A stretch of 5,470 bases of DNA from Candidatus Omnitrophota bacterium (GTDB lineage Bacteria > Omnitrophota > Gorgyraeia > 1-14-0-20-64-10 > JACQQZ01): contig JACQRF010000148.1 in NCBI GenBank assembly GCA_016206635.1, positions 1 to 5,470 on the forward strand. Reading direction: 5' to 3'. The position numbers were made by a program, and so were the translations under genes. Under the pieces are notes generated by a model. That model ran no database searches and was not told where the DNA came from. It worked only from the letters and a program-made list of their open reading frames with translations. Of this stretch, positions 1 to 5,470 are shown in pieces. How positions within the stretch are numbered: position 1 is the first letter of the stretch; every line of letters starts with the position of its first letter.

Positions 1-55
1 ACCCACAACACTACTTTGCGTTGGCCCGAGAAGCGATGCAGCAAGCCGCGGGAAT

Positions 56-62
56 GGAGGAG
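56..62 (+). promoter_or_regulatory. Shine-Dalgarno-like GGAGGAG before the first ORF
   Basis: This purine run strongly matches the anti-Shine-Dalgarno sequence and lies 9 bases before GTG 72 and 12 before ATG 75. It is the main reason for preferring a start at 72/75 over TTG 21 or ATG 36. However, the sequence also reads as plausible coding (residues MEERK) in the same frame, so it could be an internal coincidence. Confidence 0.45.
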
Positions 63-71
63 CGAAAGACT

Positions 72-473
72 GTGATGATCCCGCCGGGGAGCGTTAATCC
101 GTTTGCGGGCGAGACCGAGCAGCCGGATTATGTCATCAATGGATTAACGGTGTACAGTACGCCCACCGCGGTAGGCCCCGCACGGCGGCTCATAGGCAAG
201 TATGCGCGTGATTTTTGGGTGGTGCCAAAAGGCTTAGTTCTTCAGGACCGTAGCAAGCACCCCATCATCTACATCACCCGCCAGGATGAATTGTCCAAGT
301 CCGAAAAGGCGGCTATCCGAGCAGCCCGTATCGCCGTCATTGAGTTACGAGACGGCCTGACGTTTAAGCAGGCGATTCAGGAGGCTTTGGCCCAATGGCA
401 AGGAAGGACGATCAAGAAGGTTGATCGTATTGTTCGTTACGGTCCTCAGTGGGACCTCGGCATCTACTTGTAA
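72..473 (+). CDS. Unrecognised small protein, possibly 5'-truncated
   Basis: I do not recognise this protein and assign no function. The frame is open to the left edge of the window, so the start is uncertain. A GGAGGAG element at 56-62 lies 9 bases before GTG 72 and 12 before ATG 75, which is why I chose 72 (133 residues). Other starts are TTG 21, ATG 36 and ATG 54, and the gene could begin outside the window. It ends at TAA 471-473. The product looks soluble, with no signal peptide or membrane segment. It has a Pro/Gly-rich start (MIPPGSVNPF), a probable beta region around YVINGLTVYST, a central segment with IIYITRQDEL, and a charged helical stretch (SKSEKAAIRAARIAVIEL and then KQAIQEALAQW), ending in PQWDLGIYL. 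GC is about 55%, clearly below the following operon, and codon use is less GC-biased. It is separated from mreB by that gene's own promoter and is probably functionally unrelated to it. I am fairly sure it is coding but unsure of its extent. Confidence 0.6.
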   Translation: MMIPPGSVNPFAGETEQPDYVINGLTVYSTPTAVGPARRLIGKYARDFWVVPKGLVLQDRSKHPIIYITRQDELSKSEKAAIRAARIAVIELRDGLTFKQAIQEALAQWQGRTIKKVDRIVRYGPQWDLGIYL

Positions 474-500
474 TTCCCTGGGCTGACGGGCCAAAAAGCG

Positions 501-528
501 TTGACACGACACCCCTCGCTGGTATACT
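501..528 (+). promoter_or_regulatory. Housekeeping sigma-70-type promoter for the mreB operon
   Basis: The -35 box TTGACA (501-506) is a perfect consensus match. The -10 box TATACT (523-528) is one base from TATAAT, and the spacer is 16 bases. A TGG triplet at 520-522 adds an extended -10 element. The predicted transcription start is near 535, giving a leader of about 50 bases before ATG 586. The site is in the only sizeable intergenic gap of the window (474-585), directly upstream of the first elongation gene, so it most likely drives mreB and everything co-transcribed after it. I see no operator repeat or riboswitch-like structure around it, and no convincing terminator for the upstream gene between 474 and 500. 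Confidence 0.85.
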
Positions 529-585
529 GACTGCGAAGTCGTCGGCTGCACGAGATTACCTGCCTACCCAACGGGATACCAGGGC

Positions 586-1683
586 ATGCCGGACACGAAC
601 GGAGTCAACGGATTCGGCCGCAAGGCCGTCAACAGCGTCCTCGGGATGTTCTCCAATGACATGGGGATTGACCTGGGGACCGCCACCACCCTCGTCTACG
701 TCAAAGGCCACGGCATCGTCCTCTGCGAGCCGTCCGTCGTCGCCATCCATAAAGGGAGCAACGAGGTCCTGGCCGTCGGGGCCGAGGCCAAGCGCATGCT
801 CGGCCGCACGCCCGGCTCGATCTCTGCGATCCGCCCGATGAAAGACGGTGTGATCGCCGATTTCGAGATCACCGAGGCGATGCTCCGGTATTTCATCAAG
901 AAAATCCACAACCACCGCGTCATGGTCCGCCCCCGCATGGTCATCGCCATCCCCTCCGGCATCACCGAGGTGGAGAAGCGGGCGGTCCGGGACTCCGCCC
1001 TCCACGCCGGGGCCCGCGAGGTCCACCTGGTCGAGGAGCCGGTGGCGGCCGCCATCGGCGTCGGGTTGCCGATCGCCGAGCCATCCGGCAACATGATTGT
1101 GGACATCGGCGGCGGGACGACGGAGATGGCGGTCATCTCCTTGTCCGACACCGTGTTCTCCAAGTCCATCCGGATCGGCGGCGACGAGATGGACGAGGCG
1201 ATCATCCAGCATCTGAAGAAGACCTACAACCTGATGATCGGCGAGCGGACCGCCGAGGAGATCAAGGTCAAGATCGGCTCCGCCTACCCGCTCGAGCAGG
1301 AGCTGACCCTGGAAGTTCGGGGCCGCGACCTCGTCGCGGGGCTGCCGAAGATGGTGACGATCTCCTCCGAGGAGATCCGCGAGGCGCTGGCGGAGCCGAT
1401 GTCGCAAATCGTCGAGGCGGTGCGGATTACGCTTGAGAAGACCCCGCCGGAGCTGTCCGCGGACTTGATTGAGCGCGGCATCGTCTTGGCCGGCGGCGGC
1501 AGTCTATTGAAAGGCACCGACAAGCTGCTGGCCGAGGAAACCGGCTTGCCGGTCCACGTGGCGGATGATCCGATCACCGCGGTGGCGCTAGGCACGGGGA
1601 CCGTGCTGAGCGAGATCAAGTACCTGCGCGACGTCACCGTCCGGTCCGGCGGCCGCAGCAGCAGCAACAGCGAATTGTCATAG
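586..1683 (+). CDS. mreB: MreB, actin-like rod-shape-determining protein
   Basis: MreB is a cytoplasmic ATP-binding actin homologue whose membrane-bound filaments position lateral-wall synthesis by MreC, MreD, RodA and PBP2. The 365-residue product carries the actin-fold motifs: phosphate-1 loop GIDLGTATT (27-35), VEEPVAAAIG (from 149), phosphate-2 loop DIGGGTTE (173-180) and the adenosine-site AGGGS (302-306). The GERTAEEIK block typical of the family is also present. Before the conserved SNDMGIDLG core lie about 22 residues (FGRKAVNSVLGMF) that could form the membrane-binding amphipathic helix. The C-terminus has a short Ser-rich tail. ATG 586 is the first canonical start after the promoter. 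Its ribosome site is weak (AGGG at 581-584 sits too close), and ATG 646 would still keep the core. Thr34 replaces the Asn usual in the GTANT motif. It is the first gene of the operon and its 3' end overlaps the start of mreC. Confidence 0.98.
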   Translation: MPDTNGVNGFGRKAVNSVLGMFSNDMGIDLGTATTLVYVKGHGIVLCEPSVVAIHKGSNEVLAVGAEAKRMLGRTPGSISAIRPMKDGVIADFEITEAMLRYFIKKIHNHRVMVRPRMVIAIPSGITEVEKRAVRDSALHAGAREVHLVEEPVAAAIGVGLPIAEPSGNMIVDIGGGTTEMAVISLSDTVFSKSIRIGGDEMDEAIIQHLKKTYNLMIGERTAEEIKVKIGSAYPLEQELTLEVRGRDLVAGLPKMVTISSEEIREALAEPMSQIVEAVRITLEKTPPELSADLIERGIVLAGGGSLLKGTDKLLAEETGLPVHVADDPITAVALGTGTVLSEIKYLRDVTVRSGGRSSSNSELS

Positions 1684-2459
1684 CCCCTCGTTCCCGCACG
1701 TTCGCGTTCCTGGCGGTCGGCGTCGTGGCGATGGCCTGGTGGGCCGTCGGCCATGCCGAGACCGGTGACCGCTGGCGCGTGTCCCTCCTCTCGTCGCTCA
1801 CGACCCCGTTGACCGCGCTGCAGGCGTGGGGGGCGTCCACCGTCGGCGCGCTCAAGGCCCCCGCCGTCTGGGCGGAAAACCGCCGCCTGCGCCACGCGCT
1901 CCTCCGCGAACGGCACGACATCGCCCGCCTTGAAGAACTCACCCAAGAGGTCGCCCGCCTGCGCCGCCTGCTGCAGCTGGCTCAAGACGGCGCGCGTCCG
2001 ACGGTTGCCGCCCGCGTGATCGGGCGTGAAGCCACCCCGTGGTTTCGGACGCTGCTGGTTGACCATGGCCGCCAGCACGGCATTCCCGAGGGAGCGGCGG
2101 TGGTCGTGGAGCACGGGCTGCTGGGCCAGATCCTGGATGCGGGCCCCGCCGTCGCCCGCGTCTTGCTCCTCACCGATCCCCGGTTCCGCGTGGGGGCGCT
2201 CGTGCAGCGCAGCCGGGCTCAAGGATTGGCCCTGGGCACGGTCGGCGGGCGCTGTTACGTCGCCTATTTGACGTCGGACGAGGCGGCGCATCCGGGGGAC
2301 CTCGTGGTGACATCCGGGATCGGCGGGGGAATCCCGAAAGGGTTGGTGATCGGCACGGTCGCCCGCGTGGACCGAGACCCCAGCGGGCTCTATTGGCAGG
2401 CCCAATTGCAGCTGGCGGTGGAGGCCACGATGGTCGAGGAGGTGGTGTGTCTTCCGTGA
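1674..2459 (+). CDS. mreC: MreC, membrane-anchored elongasome scaffold
   Basis: MreC is a single-pass inner-membrane protein whose periplasmic part bridges MreB/MreD and the PBP2-RodA synthase. From 1674 it has 261 residues: a basic PRSR followed by a hydrophobic anchor (about 9-26), a coiled coil rich in Arg, Glu and Leu (about 66-106), and the two-lobed beta domain (about 107-258). That domain includes LLVDHGRQHGIPEGAAVV and the family hallmark VTSGIGGGIPKGLVIGTV. It has no long Pro-rich tail, so it is at the short end of the family. The start is a problem: the first ATG, GTG or TTG in frame is GTG 1725 (244 residues), which removes most of the anchor, and the frame has no canonical start back to the stop at 1566. 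I use ATT 1674, a rare but known start codon; ATA 1680 is the alternative. Either would overlap the mreB stop at 1681-1683, suggesting translation by coupling. No clear ribosome site precedes any candidate. The identity is secure; the 5' end is not. Confidence 0.93.
   Translation: MVIAPRSRTFAFLAVGVVAMAWWAVGHAETGDRWRVSLLSSLTTPLTALQAWGASTVGALKAPAVWAENRRLRHALLRERHDIARLEELTQEVARLRRLLQLAQDGARPTVAARVIGREATPWFRTLLVDHGRQHGIPEGAAVVVEHGLLGQILDAGPAVARVLLLTDPRFRVGALVQRSRAQGLALGTVGGRCYVAYLTSDEAAHPGDLVVTSGIGGGIPKGLVIGTVARVDRDPSGLYWQAQLQLAVEATMVEEVVCLP
2437..2442 (+). promoter_or_regulatory. Strong AGGAGG ribosome-binding site for mreD
   Basis: A perfect AGGAGG, within GAGGAGGT at 2436-2443, lies inside the last codons of mreC. 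It is 4 bases before GTG 2447 and 13 before GTG 2456. It fixes the mreD start to one of these GTGs, with 2447 preferred although the spacing is short. It is the strongest ribosome site inside the operon. Confidence 0.75.
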
Positions 2460-2932
2460 GGTGGTGGGCGCTGGTGGGCCTGCTGTGGGTGGCCGCCCTG
2501 TGGCGGGCCCCGGGGCTCCCGGGCCCCTGGACGCCGGATTGGCTCTTGCTGGCGCTCTTGGGGTGGGCGTTCGCCCAGCGATCCCTCCCGTCCAGCGCCT
2601 CGGCGATCGGCCGAGGCGCCGTCGTGGGCGGCCTCAAAGATGTGGCCAGCAGCGGGTTGTTCGGCGGCTGGCTCGTGGTGTTTGCCGGCGCCGCGTGGTT
2701 GGCGACGCGCGGGGCGAGGGCCATCGCCCGCGATGATGCGGTCGCGCAAATCGCATGGGTCGCAGTCTTCGCGGGTGGGACGATTGCCGCCCAGGCGATC
2801 TGGCTGGGCCTGCAGGGTGATGGCGCGATCGGGATCGCCGTCGTGACGCAGTATGGATTGGCCTCGCCGGTGGCGACCGGGCTGTCCAGCCTCGTGATCT
2901 TTCCCCTGGTGAAGCGGGCCGCCGCACCGTAG
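2447..2932 (+). CDS. mreD: MreD, multi-pass elongasome membrane protein
   Basis: MreD is a small polytopic inner-membrane protein that works with MreC to couple MreB to the wall synthase. The 161-residue product is strongly hydrophobic, with about five or six probable membrane segments (around 6-19, 30-43, 54-72, 74-86, 98-120 and 136-155). The pattern W-x-P-D-W-L-L-L (28-35) and the GGLKDVASSGLFG stretch (61-73) correspond to the conserved PDLLL and G-x-x-x-D-x-x-S-G-x-x-G regions of the family. GTG 2447 was chosen because of the AGGAGG at 2437-2442. It makes mreD overlap the end of mreC by 13 bases. Starting at TTG 2393 would add a Gly-rich soluble extension that looks spurious. MreD sequences are poorly conserved, so the call rests on topology, these motifs and the position between mreC and the PBP2 gene. 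Confidence 0.9.
   Translation: MSSVRWWALVGLLWVAALWRAPGLPGPWTPDWLLLALLGWAFAQRSLPSSASAIGRGAVVGGLKDVASSGLFGGWLVVFAGAAWLATRGARAIARDDAVAQIAWVAVFAGGTIAAQAIWLGLQGDGAIGIAVVTQYGLASPVATGLSSLVIFPLVKRAAAP
2505..2526 (+). repeat. GC-rich imperfect hairpin inside mreD
   Basis: GGGCCC at 2505-2510 pairs with GGGCCC at 2521-2526, followed by a C-C mismatch, two further G-C pairs and a 4-base loop. The element encodes the Pro/Gly loop after the first MreD helix. There is no U-tract, so it is not a standard terminator. It may only reflect Pro/Gly codons in a high-GC genome. Confidence 0.35.
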
Positions 2933-2940
2933 AGCCCCCG

Positions 2941-4695
2941 ATGCGGTTGGCGTGGGTCGAGCGGGTGTTCCTGATCGCGTTGGCCGGGCTGGCCGTCGCC
3001 CTGGCCCTCTTCCAGTTGGCGTGGGGGCCGTCGTATCGCCGGATCGCGGAGCAGAACCGCATCCGCCTGATGCCGTTGCCGGCCGTCCGCGGTAGCATCC
3101 TGGATCGCCACGGCGCGGCGTTGGCGGAGGACCAGCTCAGTTTCAATGTCGCCGTCATCCCGCAGGAGGTCCGCGATCCGGCGTCGCTCTGGGGCCCGCT
3201 CAGCCGGCGGCTCGGCGCCTCCGCCGATCGCTTGCAGCGCGCCTACCGCCGGCACTACACGGCGCCGTTCGCCCCCGCGATGGTCGCGCGCGATATTGAG
3301 ATGGCCTCGGCATTCGCGTTGGAGGAGCAGCGGATTGAGTGGCCCGGCGTCGTCGTGCTGCCGGCGCCGCGGCGCCGCTACCCGCTCGGGGAGGCCGAGG
3401 GGGCGATCGTCGGCTATCTCGGGATGGCCGATCCGGCCGCATGGAAGACGTTGCAGGCCTATGGGTATCATGTCCGGGATTGGGTCGGCAAAAGCGGGAT
3501 CGAACGGCTCTATGACGCGGCGCTCCATGGGATCAACGGCGGCGTGCAGGTGGAGGTGGATCATCGAGGCCGGTTGGTCCGTCAGTTAGGATTGAAGCCC
3601 CCGGTTCGCGGCCAGAACATCACGGTGACGCTGGATGCCGCGCTGCAACAGCACTGCTACCGGTTGCTGGCCGGGCGCCGCGGCTCAATCCTGGTGATGG
3701 CGCTCGACACCGGCGAGCTGTGGGGGGCGGTCAGCAGCCCGGGATTCGACCCGGAGGCGTTCGTCGATCCGGATCGCGACGCGACGGTGGAGGGGTACCT
3801 CGCCGACGACCGCCGCCCATTGTTCAACCGCGCCGTCGCGGGGGCCGTGCCGCCGGGGTCGGTGTTCAAGATCGTGACGGCGTACGCCGGGCTGTCGTCG
3901 CAGAAGGCATCCCCCGCCACGACCTACCAGTGCCCCGGGCAGTTCCAGCTCGGCAATGTCACCTTTGACTGCTGGTATGCGCCCGGCCACGGCCCGCAGA
4001 CGGTCACGGACGCGCTCCGGCATTCATGCAACGTGTTCTTCTACCAGATGGGGTTGCGCGTGGGGCCGGCGGCGCTGGCGGCGTCGGCGCGTCTCTTCGG
4101 GTACGGCCAGCCCTCGCGCGTGGATTTGCCCGGCGAGGCGGGCGGTCTGGTCCCCGATCCCACCTGGAAACAGCGCCGTTGGCGCCAGCCGTGGTTTCCA
4201 GGCGAGACCGTGAACGTGGCGATCGGGCAGGGCGCGTTGTTGGTGACCCCGATGCAGGTCCTCCGGATGACCGCGTTCGTCGCGCGGGATGGCCGCGCCC
4301 CGCAACCCCATTTACTGAAGGCCATCGAGGGACACCCGGTCGGCGCCCCCCCAGAGACCCCCGCGGCGCTCGATCAGTCGGCGTTGTCGGTGATCCGCCA
4401 GGGGATGGAGGCGGTCATCATGTCGGAGGACGGGACCGGACGGTTGGCCCGCGTCGCGGGGTTTCCGGCGGCGGGCAAGACCGGCACGGCGCAGGCCGGC
4501 GAGGGCTGGCCTCATGCCTGGTTCTGCGGATACGCGCCGATTGGCCGGCCGCAAGTGGCGGTCGTCGTCTTCGTCGAGCATGGCGGCAAGGGCGGGGAGG
4601 TGGCGGCCGGCATCGCCGGACAGATCTTTGAGGCGCTCGCGGCGCACCCGATCGTCGAATCGTCCGACGGCTCGCCACCCTCGGGGTCGGCCTAA
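2941..4695 (+). CDS. mrdA: Penicillin-binding protein 2 (elongation-specific transpeptidase)
   Basis: This class B penicillin-binding protein cross-links nascent lateral-wall peptidoglycan (D,D-transpeptidation) in the periplasm and pairs with the glycosyltransferase RodA. The 584 residues comprise a membrane anchor (about 6-28), the N-terminal dimerisation/pedestal domain containing VRGSILDRHG, and the C-terminal transpeptidase domain. All three catalytic motifs are intact: S-V-F-K with nucleophile Ser307 and Lys310, S-C-N at 362-364, and KTGT at 513-516. The NVAIGQG box is also present. It is slightly shorter than the E. coli protein (633). Cys331 and Cys344 flank the QLGNVTF loop before the GHG segment and could form a disulfide. 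ATG 2941 begins 8 bases after the mreD stop with no good ribosome site, so translation is probably coupled. The TAA stop shares its last A with the rodA ATG. Synteny with mreBCD and rodA supports PBP2 rather than the division paralogue FtsI. Confidence 0.97.
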   Translation: MRLAWVERVFLIALAGLAVALALFQLAWGPSYRRIAEQNRIRLMPLPAVRGSILDRHGAALAEDQLSFNVAVIPQEVRDPASLWGPLSRRLGASADRLQRAYRRHYTAPFAPAMVARDIEMASAFALEEQRIEWPGVVVLPAPRRRYPLGEAEGAIVGYLGMADPAAWKTLQAYGYHVRDWVGKSGIERLYDAALHGINGGVQVEVDHRGRLVRQLGLKPPVRGQNITVTLDAALQQHCYRLLAGRRGSILVMALDTGELWGAVSSPGFDPEAFVDPDRDATVEGYLADDRRPLFNRAVAGAVPPGSVFKIVTAYAGLSSQKASPATTYQCPGQFQLGNVTFDCWYAPGHGPQTVTDALRHSCNVFFYQMGLRVGPAALAASARLFGYGQPSRVDLPGEAGGLVPDPTWKQRRWRQPWFPGETVNVAIGQGALLVTPMQVLRMTAFVARDGRAPQPHLLKAIEGHPVGAPPETPAALDQSALSVIRQGMEAVIMSEDGTGRLARVAGFPAAGKTGTAQAGEGWPHAWFCGYAPIGRPQVAVVVFVEHGGKGGEVAAGIAGQIFEALAAHPIVESSDGSPPSGSA

Positions 4696-5470
4696 TGCGC
4701 CGGCGCTTGTGGCACGGGGTGGATCGCCCGTTGCTGTGGACGGCCGCGCTCCTCTTGGCGATCGGCCTCGTGATGCTCTACAGCGCGTCGTATCAACGGG
4801 CCGTGGCGACCGGGACCTCCTATGTGGGGCGGCAGCTCATCTGGCTGGGCATCGGCGCCGCCGTTGCGTTCCTGCTGATGGCGATGGACTACCATCGGTG
4901 GCTGGAGGGGGCGTACGTCTACTATGCCGGCACGCTGGCCCTGCTCGTGGTCGTCCTGGCGGCCGGCGAGACGCGCGGCGGGGCGCAGCGCTGGCTGGCC
5001 GCCGGGCCGTTCACATTCCAGCCGTCGGAGTTGGCGAAACTGTCCACGGTCCTCGTGCTGGCCCGCTACCTCGGCGAACGCCGGGATGCGCCGCGCACCT
5101 GGCGCGCCGTGATCGTGCCGGCCGCGATTGTCGTGGTCCCGATCGTGCTCATCTTGAAGGAGCCGAACTTGGGGACGGCGCTCATCTTTCTGCCGGTCTT
5201 GGCGGCGATGCTCTGGGTGTGGCGGCTGCCGGCGCGGATCTGGTGGGGGGTGGCGGCGGCGGCCGTCATCGCCGTGCCGCTGGGCTGGCACGCCTTGCAA
5301 GATTACCAGCGCTCTCGCCTCCTGGTGTTCGTGAACCCGAACCTGGACCCCCTCGGGGCCGGCTACACGGTGATCCAGTCCAGAATCGCCGTGGGCTCTG
5401 GGGGCCTGTGGGGGAAGGGGTGGCTCGCGGGCACCCAAAACCAGCTGAATTTCCTGCCGGAGAGGCACAC
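4695..5470 (+). CDS. rodA: RodA, SEDS peptidoglycan glycosyltransferase (3'-truncated by window)
   Basis: RodA polymerises lipid II into glycan strands during elongation, in complex with PBP2. The first 258 codons are present without a stop. They show about seven membrane helices, among them a first helix around LLWTAALLLAIGLVMLYSAS. SEDS-family motifs follow in order: GAQRWLAAGPFTFQPSELAK, KEPNLGTAL (155-163) and the block from YQRSRLLVFVNP through DPLGAGYTVIQSRIAVGSGG, GKGWLAGTQNQLNFLPERH. The window stops immediately before the position where the catalytic Asp normally follows PERHT, so it cannot be checked. Asn158 replaces the Asp usual in the Q/E-P-D-L-G-T motif. ATG 4695 overlaps the mrdA TAA by one base (TAATG), typical of termination-reinitiation coupling, and no strong ribosome site is visible. 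The DPLGAGYTVIQS and GKGW-GTQ-Q motifs and the neighbours favour RodA over FtsW. Confidence 0.96.
   Translation, partial: MRRRLWHGVDRPLLWTAALLLAIGLVMLYSASYQRAVATGTSYVGRQLIWLGIGAAVAFLLMAMDYHRWLEGAYVYYAGTLALLVVVLAAGETRGGAQRWLAAGPFTFQPSELAKLSTVLVLARYLGERRDAPRTWRAVIVPAAIVVVPIVLILKEPNLGTALIFLPVLAAMLWVWRLPARIWWGVAAAAVIAVPLGWHALQDYQRSRLLVFVNPNLDPLGAGYTVIQSRIAVGSGGLWGKGWLAGTQNQLNFLPERH

Noticed and set aside
474..500. Possible terminator after the first gene (GGGC repeats followed by an A run)
   Set aside because: The GGGC elements are direct rather than inverted, so they form no stem, and no U-tract follows.
449..841. Open frame on the + strand spanning the promoter and the start of mreB
   Set aside because: It crosses the promoter and runs out of frame through the conserved mreB core; its Ser/Pro/Arg-rich product is an alternate-frame artefact.
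556..1407. 283-codon open frame on the - strand opposite mreB
   Set aside because: Asp/Gly/His-rich low-complexity translation mirroring the strongly conserved mreB codons; no independent coding signal.
1284..2405. 373-codon open frame on the - strand across the mreB end and mreC
   Set aside because: Arg/Gly-rich shadow with no recognisable domain, opposite two confident genes.
3362..3377. Perfect 16-base GC palindrome within the PBP2 gene
   Set aside because: It encodes a Pro-Arg run with GC-rich codons and has no spacer, U-tract or repeat copy elsewhere; explained by base composition.
2170..3564. 464-codon open frame on the - strand across mreC, mreD and the PBP2 gene
   Set aside because: It spans three genuine + strand genes and has a Pro/Arg-rich composition without motifs, so it is a high-GC artefact.
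4692..5468. Long open frame on the - strand opposite rodA
   Set aside because: The translation is rich in Arg, Gln, His and Pro and resembles no family. It is the expected complement shadow of a high-GC coding sequence, and the + strand encodes clear RodA.

Overview
The window holds one compact cell-elongation (rod-shape) operon on the + strand, preceded by the 3' part or whole of an unrelated small gene. The order is: unrecognised small ORF (to 473), a 112-base intergenic gap with a strong promoter (501-528), mreB (586-1683), mreC (about 1674-2459), mreD (2447-2932), the mrdA-type penicillin-binding protein 2 gene (2941-4695), and rodA/mrdB (from 4695, cut by the window end). There are no RNA genes, mobile elements, CRISPR arrays or recognisable terminators.

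The five elongation genes are almost continuously coding. mreB/mreC, mreC/mreD and mrdA/rodA overlap, and mreD/mrdA are 8 bases apart, so one transcript with coupled translation is likely. MreB is the actin-like cytoplasmic filament. MreC (coiled coil plus beta domain) and MreD (multi-pass) link it to the periplasmic synthase pair, RodA (SEDS glycosyltransferase) and PBP2 (transpeptidase). Active-site motifs are intact in MreB and PBP2. RodA shows family motifs but ends just before the region expected to hold its catalytic Asp.

The source looks like a high-GC bacterium with a diderm-style mreBCD-mrdA-rodA cluster. The operon is roughly 68-70% GC by eye, while the upstream ORF is nearer 55%. 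I cannot assign a phylum. The MreB and PBP2 sequences resemble those of uncultivated lineages such as Omnitrophota or NC10 at least as much as Proteobacteria, but this is only an impression.

No undescribed system is evident. The points most worth checking are: mreC has no ATG/GTG/TTG start that keeps its membrane anchor; the upstream ORF is unrecognised and compositionally different; and MreB and RodA each have a single-residue departure from the usual motif.
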